From assembly GCA_946484175.1 (NCBI GenBank), contig CAMLSX010000020.1, positions 1 to 36,661 on the forward strand: a DNA stretch of 36,661 nucleotides, in the 5' to 3' direction. Below are positions 22,701-31,955 of the stretch, one piece after another. Source of the stretch: an uncultured Clostridia bacterium (lineage in GTDB: Bacteria > Bacillota > Clostridia > Oscillospirales > Acutalibacteraceae). Under the pieces are notes generated by a model that did no database searches, was not told where the DNA came from, and was given only the letters and a program-made list of their open reading frames with translations. A program made the position numbers and the translations under genes. Positions within the stretch are counted from its first letter, which is position 1; every line of letters starts with the position of its first letter.

Positions 22701-23615
22701 ATGAACACGCTGGAAATAATACAGCAAAAAGCGCAGGCTTTGGGATGTCGCTGCCTGTGTGCAGAACCCATGGCACGTCATACAACTTTTAAAATCGGGG
22801 GTCCAGCTGATTTGCTGATCTCTGTAGGGAACACCTCGCAGCTTAAAAAGGTCATGCAGATGTGCCGCGAATATCAGGTGCCGGTACAGATTCTTGGAAA
22901 TGGTTCAAATATGCTGGTGTCTGATAAGGGGATTCGAGGCGTTGTCATTGAGCTGACAGGAGAATTCACAGAGATTACGTTGGAAGGGACAACCGGAATT
23001 CGCTGCGGAGCAGGAGCCTCGCTGGCATCTGCCTGTATTTTTGCCAGAGAGCATAATTTAACCGGCCTTGAGTTTGCCTGGGGAATTCCGGGGAGTGCCG
23101 GTGGTGCAGCCTATATGAATGCGGGCGCCTATGGCGGAGAGATGAAGAATGTTTTGCGCTCCTGCTGCCATATGACCCCGGACGGGAAACTGGAAGAGCT
23201 GAGCGGGGATGAATTGGAGCTTTCTTATCGCCACAGTGCTTATTCCGGAGGGGAAAATGTGATTCTCTTTTTGCATATGGAACTGGAAAAAGGAAACCAC
23301 ACGGAGATTGCAGCCAGGATGGAAGAGCTGATGAACCGCCGCAAAGAAAAACAGCCGTATGATATGCCCAGCGCCGGCAGTGTCTTCAAACGGCCGGAAG
23401 GGTATTTTGCAGGTACGCTGATAGAGCAGTGCGGCTTGAAGGGGAAGAGTATCGGAGGAGCACAGGTAAGCCCCAAGCATGCAGGATTTATTGTCAATAC
23501 GGGAGGGGCTACCTGCCAGGATGTACAGAATCTGATTGCTTTGATTCAGCAGACCGTTCTGCGTGAGACCGGCGTTTCATTGGAATGTGAAGTGCGTACC
23601 TGCGGGGAAGAATAA
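22701..23615 (+). CDS. murB: UDP-N-acetylenolpyruvoylglucosamine reductase
   Basis: Reduces UDP-GlcNAc-enolpyruvate to UDP-MurNAc in peptidoglycan synthesis, using FAD and NADPH. Its 304 residues fit the type IIa enzymes of Firmicutes. Motifs are ARHTTFKIGGPADLLI (about residues 24-39), ILGNGSNMLVSDKGIRG (about 67-83), WGIPGSAGGAAYMNAGAYGG (about 128-147), PSAGSVFKRPEG with the catalytic Ser (about 223-234), and IGGAQVSPKHAGFIVN. AAAGGGCG precedes the ATG. Confidence 0.96.
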   Translation: MNTLEIIQQKAQALGCRCLCAEPMARHTTFKIGGPADLLISVGNTSQLKKVMQMCREYQVPVQILGNGSNMLVSDKGIRGVVIELTGEFTEITLEGTTGIRCGAGASLASACIFAREHNLTGLEFAWGIPGSAGGAAYMNAGAYGGEMKNVLRSCCHMTPDGKLEELSGDELELSYRHSAYSGGENVILFLHMELEKGNHTEIAARMEELMNRRKEKQPYDMPSAGSVFKRPEGYFAGTLIEQCGLKGKSIGGAQVSPKHAGFIVNTGGATCQDVQNLIALIQQTVLRETGVSLECEVRTCGEE

Positions 23616-23653
23616 GCTTCCTTTTTGAGATGGAGAAAGGACAGGGATGGAAA

Positions 23654-24514
23654 ATGGATTTTGTAATTGTGACCGGCTTATCTGGTGCCGGAAAAACGAG
23701 AGCGATGCATTCTTTGGAAGATATCGGTTTTTTCTGTGTGGATAATCTTCCGGCCAAGCTGATTCCCACGTTTTATGATTTGTGCGTTTCTTCAAAAGAA
23801 GGCCGTGATAAAGTGGCCGTGGTAACCGATGCACGTGCGGGTGAAATGTTTGCTTCTCTGTTCGATGTGCTGGATGAAATGCGCGCCAATAAAATGGAAT
23901 ATAAGATCCTGTTTTTGGATGCGTCTGATTCTGTGCTCATCAACCGGTATCAGGAAAACCGCCGCCGCCATCCGCTGGCAGAGGCGCACCAGGGCTCTGT
24001 GGAACAATCTGTCAAACTGGAACGTGAAATTCTCAAGCCGGTGCGCGCACGGGCTGACTATATTATCGACACCACCTTCCTTACCACCGCTCAGTTAAAA
24101 AGCCGGATTTCCAACCTGTTTTTGGGGAATTCCAGTGATGCGCTGATGGTACAGTGCATGAGCTTTGGATTTAAATATGGAATTCCTTCCGAAGCTGATC
24201 TGGTTTTTGATGTGCGTTGTCTGCCAAACCCATATTACATTGAAGAGCTGCGCCACCAGACGGGCCTGGATGCACCGGTACGAGATTATGTGATGCAGTG
24301 GGAGCAGACGCAGGGCTTCATCAAGCGCTGGATTGATCTGATTGATTATATGTATCCGCTGTACTGTGCGGAAGGAAAAAGCCAGCTCGTTATCGCTGTA
24401 GGCTGTACTGGCGGGCATCACCGTTCGGTGGCGCTGGCGCAGCATCTGTTTGATCATCTGGTCAATCAGGGCAAGCGTGCGGGGGTGAACCACCGGGATG
24501 TCCGTAAGCAGTGA
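23654..24514 (+). CDS. rapZ: RapZ/YvcJ-family nucleotide-binding protein
   Basis: A P-loop protein of 286 residues. The Walker A GLSGAGKT is at residues 8-15; FFCVDNLPAKLIPTF, VTDARAGEMF, LFLDASDSVLINRYQENRRRHPL and the C-terminal GCTGGHHRSVALAQHL are family hallmarks. In E. coli RapZ controls the small RNA GlmZ and so amino-sugar synthesis; Firmicute YvcJ binds and hydrolyses nucleotides and affects competence. The ATG at 23654 is taken because AGGGA lies just upstream; the in-frame ATG at 23630 adds eight poorly conserved residues. whiA follows after 11 bases, without the usual yvcK between them. Confidence 0.94.
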   Translation: MDFVIVTGLSGAGKTRAMHSLEDIGFFCVDNLPAKLIPTFYDLCVSSKEGRDKVAVVTDARAGEMFASLFDVLDEMRANKMEYKILFLDASDSVLINRYQENRRRHPLAEAHQGSVEQSVKLEREILKPVRARADYIIDTTFLTTAQLKSRISNLFLGNSSDALMVQCMSFGFKYGIPSEADLVFDVRCLPNPYYIEELRHQTGLDAPVRDYVMQWEQTQGFIKRWIDLIDYMYPLYCAEGKSQLVIAVGCTGGHHRSVALAQHLFDHLVNQGKRAGVNHRDVRKQ

Positions 24515-24525
24515 GGTGACGGAAA

Positions 24526-25440
24526 ATGTCATTTGCGTCAGACACCAAAACAGAGATTTGCAAAACAACAACCACTGCTTCCTGTTGTAAAAAAGCGGAA
24601 GCATATGGTCTGTTGTTGTTTACACGCGGGTTTTCTCTGAAAGAATATGCCATTGTGACCGAAAATGGTGCGGTGGCCCGGCGCGTTGCCGAAGCTGCCG
24701 CAGAGGTTACCGGCGTAATGGTGGAAACGAGTGTATCTATGCGGCGCAGTACAAATCGTGAAGGCGGAACTTATACATTGCTGATTCCTGGAGATGACCA
24801 GCGCCAGCGGCTGCTGGAAGCTTTTGGCCATACAGGCAGAGAAGTGAATCTTCGTTTAAATCGCGCAAATCTGGAAAATGAATGCTGTATGTGTGCCTTT
24901 ATTCGCGGCGCATTTTTATCCTGCGGTAGTGCAACAGACCCCAAGAAAGATTATCATTTGGAATTTGCTGTGAATCACCGCCGTTTGGCACAGGATTTTG
25001 TAACCCTGCTGGAAGAAGTGGAGGGCCTGCGCTTGCAGCCTTCCATTACCCGTAGGAAGGGCAGCTATGTGGTATATATCAAAGGCAGTGAACAGATTGC
25101 CGATCTGCTTACCTATATGGGGGCGCCAACTGCTTCGATGACATTGATGCAGGCCAAAATGGTAAAAGAAGTTCGAAATTATGTGAACCGCACGACCAAT
25201 TTTGAAACAGCCAATATCGATAAAACAGTTTCGGCTTCAGCGCGTCAGGTAGTGGCGATTCGCCATTTGCAGGAGAAAGTAGGGTTGGACAACCTGCCTG
25301 AAGATTTGCGGGAGATGGCCTATCTGCGGCTGGAGAATCCCGAAATGAGCTTGCGGGAGCTGGGAGAGGCACTTTCGATCAGCCGTTCCGGCGCAAACCA
25401 TCGGATTCAGCGGCTGCTGGAAATGGCTAAGACGGAATAA
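24526..25440 (+). CDS. whiA: Sporulation/division regulator WhiA
   Basis: A DNA-binding protein of 304 residues. Its N-terminal LAGLIDADG-like domain begins SFASDTKTEICK and contains FIRGAFLSCGSATDPKKDYHLEF (here broken: FIRGAFLSCG, then SATDPKKDYHLEF). The C-terminal helix-turn-helix is LRELGEALSISRSGANHRIQ near residues 275-294. WhiA affects cell division and chromosome segregation in B. subtilis and sporulation in Streptomyces. The ribosome-binding site is GTGAGGTGACGG. It sits in its usual neighbourhood, directly after rapZ and before dnaE. Confidence 0.96.
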   Translation: MSFASDTKTEICKTTTTASCCKKAEAYGLLLFTRGFSLKEYAIVTENGAVARRVAEAAAEVTGVMVETSVSMRRSTNREGGTYTLLIPGDDQRQRLLEAFGHTGREVNLRLNRANLENECCMCAFIRGAFLSCGSATDPKKDYHLEFAVNHRRLAQDFVTLLEEVEGLRLQPSITRRKGSYVVYIKGSEQIADLLTYMGAPTASMTLMQAKMVKEVRNYVNRTTNFETANIDKTVSASARQVVAIRHLQEKVGLDNLPEDLREMAYLRLENPEMSLRELGEALSISRSGANHRIQRLLEMAKTE

Positions 25441-25461
25441 ACGGAAAAGGAGTGGGTTCCA

Positions 25462-28400
25462 GTGGCCTTTGTACATCTTCATGTTCACACGGAATACAGC
25501 TTACTGGACGGCGCATGCCGGATTGAAAAACTGATGGAGCGGGTACAGGCACTGGGACAGGACAGCATTGCCATTACCGACCACGGCGCCATGTATGGTG
25601 CCGTGGATTTTTATAAAGCCGCAAAAGAACGGAATATCCATCCGATAATTGGCTGCGAAGTCTATGTAGCCAAACGCACCAGATTTGATAAGGTTCACGG
25701 ATTGGACAGCGAAAACCGTCATCTGGTGTTGTTGTGTGAAAACCAGCAGGGATATCAGAATTTGATTGCTATGGTGTCGCAGGCTTGGACAGAGGGATTT
25801 TACAGCAAGCCCCGGGTGGATTTTGAATTGCTTCAAAAATATCATGAAGGGCTGATTGCCCTTTCCGCTTGCCTGGCCGGTGAAATTCCCCGGGCTCTCT
25901 CCATGCGCGACTATGCAGGGGCCAAAGAAGCTGCCCTGCGGTATGAGAGTATTTTTGGTAAGGGAAATTTCTTTCTGGAATTGCAGGATCATGGGTTGGC
26001 AGAACAGCAGAGTGTCAATCCACAGATTATTCGCCTTTCGGAAAAAACGGGGATTCCGTTGGTGGTGACGAACGACTGTCACTATATCCAGAAAGAAGAC
26101 AATCAGATGCATAAGATTCTTTTGTGCATCCAGACCAACCACACCATCGAGGATCCGGATAGCATGGAATTCGGGTCTGAGGAGTTTTATGTAAAATCCG
26201 AAGAACAGATGCGCGCGTTGTTTCCCGATCATCCGGAAGCAGCGGACAACACCGCAGAAATCGCCCGGAGATGCCAGGTAGAGTTTGAATTTGGAAAGAC
26301 CAAACTGCCGCGTTTTGATACGCCAAACGGCCAGGACAATACCGAGTATTTTCGCGAGCAGTGCGAACAGGGGATGCTTCGCCATTATGGGGAAAATCCA
26401 CCGGAAAAAGTGCGCAGACGATTGGAATATGAGCTGGACATGATTGAAAAGATGGGGTATGTGAACTACTACCTTATCGTTCACGATTTTGTCCGCTATG
26501 CAAAATCAGTGGGGATTCCTGTGGGGCCGGGAAGAGGCTCCGGTGCGGGAAGCCTTGCTGCGTACTGTATCGGCATTACGGGTGTCGATCCCATTCGATA
26601 TGACCTGCTGTTTGAGCGCTTTTTGAACCCCGAGAGGGTAAGTATGCCCGACTTTGATATCGATTTCAGCGATGAACGGCGGCAGGAAATCATTGATTAT
26701 GTTATCCGCAAATATGGTGCTGACCATGTGGCGCAGATTGTTACTTTTGGTACCATGGCAGCCCGAGGTGTTATCCGGGATGTAGGCAGAGCCATGGCGA
26801 TTCCTTATGCCACTACCGATGTGGTAGCCAAAATGGTGCCCATGGAGCTTCACATGACCCTTGACCATGCGCTGGAGATTTCTGCTGATTTGAAAAACCG
26901 GTATGATACAGACCCTCAGATTCATGAGCTTATTGATATGGCTCGTAAAATTGAGGGGATGCCACGCCATACCTCGACCCATGCGGCGGGTGTTGTGATT
27001 ACCGACCGGCCAGTAAGTGAATATGTTCCGCTTGCCAAAAACGACGAGTCCATCGTTACCCAGTATACGATGACCACGCTGGAAGAACTGGGGCTTTTAA
27101 AGATGGACTTCCTGGGTCTGCGCAACCTTTCTATCATTGACAATACCGTAAAAATGGTGGCGCGGCAGCGGACGGGCTTTACGGTTGAGCAAATCCCGAC
27201 AGATGATCCAGAAGTATTCCGGCTGTTTGCAGAAGGGAATACCGAAGGAGTGTTCCAGTTTGAATCGGCGGGAATGCGCCGGGTAGTGATGAGCCTGAAA
27301 CCTGAATATCTAGAAGATTTAATCGCAGTGATTTCCTTGTATCGTCCAGGCCCTATGAAGTTTATTTCTACCTATGTGGAAAACCGTCATCATCCCGAAA
27401 AGGTGACGTATCCACATCCCAGGCTTTCTCAGATTTTGCATGTCACATATGGCTGCATTGTCTATCAGGAGCAGGTGATGCAGATTTTCCGGGAACTCGC
27501 AGGCTATTCTCTGGGACGTGCAGACGTGGTGCGGCGAGCCATGTCAAAGAAAAAAGTGGATGTTATGGAGCGGGAACGGAAAATCTTCATTCACGGCCTG
27601 CAAAGGGAAGATGGCAGCTGGGAAGTAGAAGGCTGTATCAATCGAGGGATTGAGGAAGCTACAGCGGAAGATATCTTCCAACAGATGGAGAGTTTTGCGT
27701 CGTATGCTTTCAACAAATCCCACGCAGCAGCATATGCGCTGCTGGCATATCAGACGGCTTGGCTGAAATGCCATTACCCGCGCGAATATATGGCGTGTTT
27801 GCTCAGTAGTGTGCTGGATTATTCCGGCAAGGTGGCAGAATATATGGCAGAATGCAGTCGGCTGAAAATTCAGGTGCTTCCGCCACATGTTAACGAAAGC
27901 CGCCGTAAATTTACGGTTTCTGATAAAACGATACGTTTTGGATTGCTGGCGGTCAAAAACTTGGGACGGGGATTTTTGCAGTCTCTTGTACGCGAACGGG
28001 AACAAAACGGGAATTTTTCTTCTTTTTATGATTTCTGCCGGCGGATGCATGGTCTTGAATTAAACCGCAGAGCGCTGGAAAGTCTGATAAAATGCGGCGC
28101 GCTGGATGGGCTGGGAAATAACCGGCGGGAAATGCTGATGGCCTTGAATACGGTAATGGATTCTCTGGATACAGACCGGCGCAGGAATCTGGATGGCCAG
28201 ATGGGATTTTTTGATACAATGGATTCTGCTGGAAAACAGCGGGTAGAGATTGCTGCTCAGCAGGACTTTTCACCTTCTGAAAAGCTTGCTATGGAAAAAG
28301 AAGTGACGGGACTGTATCTATCTGGACATCCGGTTTCTGAATACAGTGCGCTGTTCCGTCAAAAAACAGTGATTTCTATGGGAGAGATTCAGAAAGACGC

Positions 28401-28977
28401 CACTGAGGGCGGAGAAAGATATCGCGATGGTGACCGCTTGCGTGTGCTGGGAGCAGTACAGAGAATCAAGCGCAAAACTACGAAAAACAGTGGTACGATG
28501 GCTTTTGTTGCGCTCGAAGATTTATACGGCTCCATGGAAATGCTGGTGTTTCCCAATGTGTACAGTCGATATCACAGTCTTTTGCAGGAAGGGAAAATTG
28601 TCATGGCAGAAGGCCGTGTGAGTCTGACAGAAGAAAAAGACGCCAAGTTGGTGTGTGATGCTGTATTTCCACCGCCTGACGCAAAGGAATATCTGTCCAA
28701 TATGAGGGATAAAAATACAGCTGAAAAAAACTTGCAGAAGAAACCTTCTTCCAGACCGGGTTTGTATTTGCGTGTGCCAGGAAAGGAGAGCAGGGAATAT
28801 AAAAAAGCGCTGCAATATATTGAAATTTTTGATGGGCCAGTAGAATTGTATATCTATTTTGAAGATACGCGCAAACTTGTCAGGGCCCCGGCTTCACTCA
28901 GACTGGAACCGGAGGCGGTGCTGATTCGGGAACTGAAGAGGCTGCTTGGTGAAGAGGCTGTAGTATTGGTAAAATAA
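25462..28977 (+). CDS. dnaE: DNA polymerase III subunit alpha
   Basis: A replicative polymerase of 1,171 residues, close to the usual DnaE length. The N-terminal PHP domain starts AFVHLHVHTEYSLLDGACRIEKL (split: AFVHLHVHTEYS, LLDGACRIEKL). The polymerase core has GPGRGSGAGSLAAYCIGITG (about residues 354-373) and the catalytic Asp pair in PDFDIDF (396-402). Later parts include YRPGPMKFI, a C-terminal OB-fold (RVLGAVQRIKRK, about 993-1004) and a small tail domain. The start is a GTG with AAGGAG 9 bases upstream. In Firmicutes DnaE usually works with PolC; no polC is in the window. dnaE followed by pfkA is a common clostridial arrangement. Confidence 0.97.
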   Translation: MAFVHLHVHTEYSLLDGACRIEKLMERVQALGQDSIAITDHGAMYGAVDFYKAAKERNIHPIIGCEVYVAKRTRFDKVHGLDSENRHLVLLCENQQGYQNLIAMVSQAWTEGFYSKPRVDFELLQKYHEGLIALSACLAGEIPRALSMRDYAGAKEAALRYESIFGKGNFFLELQDHGLAEQQSVNPQIIRLSEKTGIPLVVTNDCHYIQKEDNQMHKILLCIQTNHTIEDPDSMEFGSEEFYVKSEEQMRALFPDHPEAADNTAEIARRCQVEFEFGKTKLPRFDTPNGQDNTEYFREQCEQGMLRHYGENPPEKVRRRLEYELDMIEKMGYVNYYLIVHDFVRYAKSVGIPVGPGRGSGAGSLAAYCIGITGVDPIRYDLLFERFLNPERVSMPDFDIDFSDERRQEIIDYVIRKYGADHVAQIVTFGTMAARGVIRDVGRAMAIPYATTDVVAKMVPMELHMTLDHALEISADLKNRYDTDPQIHELIDMARKIEGMPRHTSTHAAGVVITDRPVSEYVPLAKNDESIVTQYTMTTLEELGLLKMDFLGLRNLSIIDNTVKMVARQRTGFTVEQIPTDDPEVFRLFAEGNTEGVFQFESAGMRRVVMSLKPEYLEDLIAVISLYRPGPMKFISTYVENRHHPEKVTYPHPRLSQILHVTYGCIVYQEQVMQIFRELAGYSLGRADVVRRAMSKKKVDVMERERKIFIHGLQREDGSWEVEGCINRGIEEATAEDIFQQMESFASYAFNKSHAAAYALLAYQTAWLKCHYPREYMACLLSSVLDYSGKVAEYMAECSRLKIQVLPPHVNESRRKFTVSDKTIRFGLLAVKNLGRGFLQSLVREREQNGNFSSFYDFCRRMHGLELNRRALESLIKCGALDGLGNNRREMLMALNTVMDSLDTDRRRNLDGQMGFFDTMDSAGKQRVEIAAQQDFSPSEKLAMEKEVTGLYLSGHPVSEYSALFRQKTVISMGEIQKDATEGGERYRDGDRLRVLGAVQRIKRKTTKNSGTMAFVALEDLYGSMEMLVFPNVYSRYHSLLQEGKIVMAEGRVSLTEEKDAKLVCDAVFPPPDAKEYLSNMRDKNTAEKNLQKKPSSRPGLYLRVPGKESREYKKALQYIEIFDGPVELYIYFEDTRKLVRAPASLRLEPEAVLIRELKRLLGEEAVVLVK

Positions 28978-29092
28978 ACAAATTTTTACTTGAGTTTATA
29001 TAATTTTAAAATATTATCTTTTTGAGCGGGATAAAATTGGGGAAATGAGACAAATTACCCGGATTAGAGAGATTTTTTTACATGCAGGATAC

Positions 29093-29121
29093 TTGATTAT
29101 TCTTCTCCTATTTATTATAAT
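29093..29121 (+). promoter_or_regulatory. Promoter of pfkA
   Basis: TTGATT (29093-29098), a 17-base spacer and TATAAT (29116-29121). The 226-base gap before pfkA otherwise holds only AT-rich sequence and a leader hairpin. Confidence 0.65.
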
Positions 29122-29136
29122 AAGATAAGAATAGAT

Positions 29137-29160
29137 AAAGGCAGTGTGAACTGCTTTTCT
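29137..29160 (+). other. Terminator-like hairpin in the pfkA leader
   Basis: AAAG-g-CAGT pairs with ACTGCTTT around GTGA, followed by TCT. It lies just after the predicted transcription start and could attenuate or stabilise the message. Confidence 0.4.
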
Positions 29161-29203
29161 TACATGGAATAAGAAATAACATGTTTAGGAGGACGGTTAT
29201 ACT

Positions 29204-30172
29204 ATGAGTACCAAAAAGATTGCCGTGTTGACCAGCGGAGGAGACGCCCCCGGAATGAATGCCGCACTTCGTGCTGTAGTTCGTGCAGGTATCTCCTATG
29301 GCATGGAGGTGTACGGTGTCCGCAGAGGATATAATGGCCTGTTAAATGGTGATATGTTCCTGATGAATCTGCGCAGCGTTTCTGATATCATCCATCGTGG
29401 CGGTACTTTTTTGTACACTGCCCGCAGCCCCGAATTTAATACACCCGAAGGAGTTAAGAAAGCTGCCGATAAGTGCCGTGCAATGGGTATTGACGGCGTA
29501 GTGGTTATTGGCGGTGACGGTTCTTTTCGTGGTGCCCGTGATTTGACCAATGCCGGAATTCCCTGCATCGGTGTTCCCGGTACAATCGATAACGATATTG
29601 CATGTACTGAGTATACAGTAGGCTTTGATACTGCCATGAATACTGCTATGGAAATGATCGACCGTCTGCGTGATACGACAGAATCTCACGATCGTTGCAG
29701 CGTAGTAGAGGTGATGGGCCGCCGTTGTGGTGATATTGCCCTGCAAACAGGTATTGCAGTGGGAGCGACCGCTATCCTCGTACCTGAGGTTCCTTATGAT
29801 TTTGAGCGTGATGTGATTCAGCGCATGAAATTTACGCAGGTAACCGGCAAGAAGCACTTTATTATTATTGTAGCTGAAGGTGTTGGCGGTGTAGATGAGC
29901 TGGCTAAGAATATTCAGGCTCAGACCGGAATAGAGTCTCGTGCTACTGTTCTTGGTCATGTACAGCGTGGTGGTTCGCCTACGTTGCGCGATCGTGTAAT
30001 GGCCAGCAGAATGGGAGATCATGCTGTGCAGCTTCTTGAAAAAGGTATTGGCAACCGTGTTGTGGCATTCAGAGAAAGCAAGGTTGTCGATTTCGATATT
30101 ACAGAAGCATTGGACATGAAGCGTGTATTTGACAAGGAACTCTATGATATGGCCTTGCGGATTTCTATCTGA
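29204..30172 (+). CDS. pfkA: 6-phosphofructokinase (ATP-dependent)
   Basis: Phosphorylates fructose 6-phosphate, the committed step of glycolysis. The length of 322 residues fits bacterial PfkA. Motifs are IAVLTSGGDAPGMNAALRAVVR (split: IAVLTSGGDAPG, MNAALRAVVR), GYNGLLNG, the ATP-site IGGDGSFRGA (102-111; Gly after GGD favours ATP over pyrophosphate), the catalytic GVPGTIDNDI (about 124-133), EVMGRRCGDIAL, and LGHVQRGGSPTLRDRVMA. The ribosome-binding site is TAGGAGG. The gene has its own promoter and terminator. Confidence 0.96.
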   Translation: MSTKKIAVLTSGGDAPGMNAALRAVVRAGISYGMEVYGVRRGYNGLLNGDMFLMNLRSVSDIIHRGGTFLYTARSPEFNTPEGVKKAADKCRAMGIDGVVVIGGDGSFRGARDLTNAGIPCIGVPGTIDNDIACTEYTVGFDTAMNTAMEMIDRLRDTTESHDRCSVVEVMGRRCGDIALQTGIAVGATAILVPEVPYDFERDVIQRMKFTQVTGKKHFIIIVAEGVGGVDELAKNIQAQTGIESRATVLGHVQRGGSPTLRDRVMASRMGDHAVQLLEKGIGNRVVAFRESKVVDFDITEALDMKRVFDKELYDMALRISI

Positions 30173-30190
30173 TTTTATTTTTAAACACAA

Positions 30191-30222
30191 AAGCGGCTCC
30201 ATCCCTTTGGATGGAGCCGCTT
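30191..30222. terminator. Bidirectional terminator between pfkA and the membrane-protein gene
   Basis: A perfect 14-bp stem AAGCGGCTCCATCC/GGATGGAGCCGCTT has a CTTT loop. T-rich flanks follow on both strands, better on the minus strand. It separates convergent genes. Confidence 0.9.
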
Positions 30223-30231
30223 CTCTATATT

Positions 30232-31434
30232 TCACGACATTTCCTGTAGCAGCATAAAAATCATTCCAAAAACATTGATAATAATACCGGCAGCACAGAG
30301 ATATTGTTCCCAGAATCGGAAAGAAGATATCTTGAGAAGCCCGAAAGCAGCCAATACTGCTGGAAGCATATCGAGCGTATACCGTGCACCAAATTGCCAT
30401 CCGCCCATCGTTTTGTGTGCGCATAGCGCCAGCAATATCAGAACAAAGGGAATTACAGAAAAGCACACTGCCTGACGGAAGACGAATGACTTTCTTTCCT
30501 GAATCAGCCGAACTGCCCAAACAGCAAATATGGGATTTACCAGAAAAAACAAAAAACCATTAAACATTGGGAATTCAAAGGCAAGCTGCTGGTTAATTGT
30601 AGGAAAACGAAACAACTGTAAAAGATTTGGAAGAAGATAAGAGAGATGAAACTGTCCATATTCGCTTTCGGTAAATTCCGGAAGATAATTGTGACCAAAC
30701 TCCAATGGATTGCCAAAACGTGCAGCGTTATAAGCCATCATAGCAAAAGCGATTGACAGCACTCCCAAGATTCCGGGCAAAAGTGAAAGCAGGGTAGAAC
30801 GAAATGCTTTATGTCCCTTCCAGAGTAAATAGAGTCCTGCTGCCACCAGATAAACCACAGAAAAGGGCCGGCATCCAACGGCAAGAGTCAACAGGATCAG
30901 CGATAAATTATTGCGCCCTGCAAGCAGACACCATAGTGCCACAAAGCAAAGAGCCAGATTTAATGCCTGTGCTTGATTCCAAACGCCGCCTGTGCGGGAA
31001 AGTTCAGTAAGGTTCGTGGCAAAAGTGAAAAAAATGGACCAGAAGCAACATGCAGAGGGTGTACCGCCCAAATGTCGGACACATTGAAAAACAGCAGTGC
31101 AGGAGACCAGAGAATATATTATAATCAGTAAATTAGCTGGGGCTGTTCCAAAGATTGCTACAAACAGAAGGCTGGCCAGAGTAGGAACTGGGGGGAACGA
31201 TATATAATATTTACCGTTAAAAATTGCCAATTCAAGCCAGGAGTAAGAAGCGCCATTTTCTACATCGATATGTCCATTCAGCCAATTTTGCGCCTGTAAG
31301 GAGTAGCTGTCATAAGGATTTGCAGCCAGCAGAGAGCCGCCAGCCAGCGTGTGATACAGTAAATATCCCAGTACTGCAAGAGAAAGAAGTGCTGCGAGCG
31401 TTTTGCAGTATGATGCCGAAATGCTTTTATCCAA
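30232..31434 (-). CDS. Polytopic membrane protein, GT-C glycosyltransferase-like
   Basis: A protein of 400 residues with about ten hydrophobic helices. After the first helix comes an extracytoplasmic loop with NPYDSYSLQAQNWLNGHIDV and NGKYYISFPPVPTL, the layout of GT-C (ArnT/PMT-like) transferases; an Asp in that loop would be the candidate catalytic residue. Function and substrate are not established. The start is uncertain. A GTG at 31443 overlaps the GAGGTGG site, while the TTG at 31434 stands 8 bases after GAGG and is preferred. It lies downstream of a tRNA operon terminator, so readthrough may contribute to expression. Confidence 0.72.
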   Translation of the reverse strand: MDKSISASYCKTLAALLSLAVLGYLLYHTLAGGSLLAANPYDSYSLQAQNWLNGHIDVENGASYSWLELAIFNGKYYISFPPVPTLASLLFVAIFGTAPANLLIIIYSLVSCTAVFQCVRHLGGTPSACCFWSIFFTFATNLTELSRTGGVWNQAQALNLALCFVALWCLLAGRNNLSLILLTLAVGCRPFSVVYLVAAGLYLLWKGHKAFRSTLLSLLPGILGVLSIAFAMMAYNAARFGNPLEFGHNYLPEFTESEYGQFHLSYLLPNLLQLFRFPTINQQLAFEFPMFNGFLFFLVNPIFAVWAVRLIQERKSFVFRQAVCFSVIPFVLILLALCAHKTMGGWQFGARYTLDMLPAVLAAFGLLKISSFRFWEQYLCAAGIIINVFGMIFMLLQEMS

Positions 31435-31460
31435 AATAACCACCTCTTCTTATGAAAAAC

Positions 31461-31494
31461 AAAAAGAGGTAGATCAAAAGATCTACCTCTTTTT
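31461..31494 (-). terminator. Terminator of the tRNA operon
   Basis: A perfect 15-bp stem AAAAAGAGGTAGATC/GATCTACCTCTTTTT with a four-base loop. The minus strand then reads TGTTTTTC. It begins immediately after the 3' CCA of tRNA-Thr. Confidence 0.92.
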
Positions 31495-31570
31495 TGGAGC
31501 TGCTAACCAGATTCGAACTGGTGACCTCATCCTTACCAAGGATGTGCTCTGCCTACTGAGCCATAGCAGC
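31495..31570 (-). tRNA. tRNA-Thr (GGT)
   Basis: A full cloverleaf is seen on the minus strand: acceptor GCTGCTA/TAGCAGC, anticodon loop TTGGTAA within CATCC/GGATG, T loop TTCGAAT, discriminator T and encoded CCA. Last of three tRNAs. Confidence 0.97.
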
Positions 31571-31575
31571 ATACA

Positions 31576-31652
31576 TGGCGACCCGGAACGGGCTCGAACC
31601 GTCGACCTCTAGCGTGACAGGCTAGCGTTCTAACCAACTGAACTACCGGGCC
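31576..31652 (-). tRNA. tRNA-Asp (GTC)
   Basis: Minus-strand cloverleaf with acceptor GGCCCGG/CCGGGTC, anticodon loop CTGTCAC within CTAGC/GCTAG, T loop TTCGAGC, discriminator G and encoded CCA. Confidence 0.97.
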
Positions 31653-31655
31653 ATC

Positions 31656-31731
31656 TGGCAGGGGCAGAAGGGCTCGAACCCTCGGCACGCGGTTTTGGAG
31701 ACCGCTGCTCTACCAACTGAGCTATGCCCCT
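31656..31731 (-). tRNA. tRNA-Trp (CCA)
   Basis: Minus-strand cloverleaf with acceptor AGGGGCA/TGCCCCT, anticodon loop CTCCAAA within GCGGT/ACCGC, T loop TTCGAGC, discriminator G and encoded CCA. First gene of the tRNA operon. Confidence 0.97.
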
Positions 31732-31774
31732 ATGTCCTTGACTCTTTTGCGCCGTAACTCACAGCGCGAGTATT

Positions 31775-31803
31775 ATATTACCATCGAATTTCCGATCTGT
31801 CAA
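31775..31803 (-). promoter_or_regulatory. Promoter of the tRNA operon
   Basis: On the minus strand, TTGACA (31803-31798), a 17-base spacer and TAATAT (31780-31775). A better TATAAT lies three bases further on but at 20-base spacing. Confidence 0.65.
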
Positions 31804-31955
31804 TACTTTTTTCGATTTTTTTTAAAAAAATTTTGAAGCTGTTTATCGGCCTCCAAAATTTCCTGTTGAAAAGGTTGAATTTGATTGCTTATATCCTTTT
31901 ATGAAGAAGGTTTCAGACAGATTCGGCTTTTTTGTACTTTTTCCTGCGAAAAGGC

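Noticed and set aside
29342-30520. 392-codon open frame on the minus strand over pfkA
   Set aside because: It crosses the pfkA terminator and the end of a membrane-protein gene, and shows no domain.
31403-31612. 69-codon plus-strand frame across the tRNA genes
   Set aside because: It is the complement of tRNA-Thr and part of tRNA-Asp.
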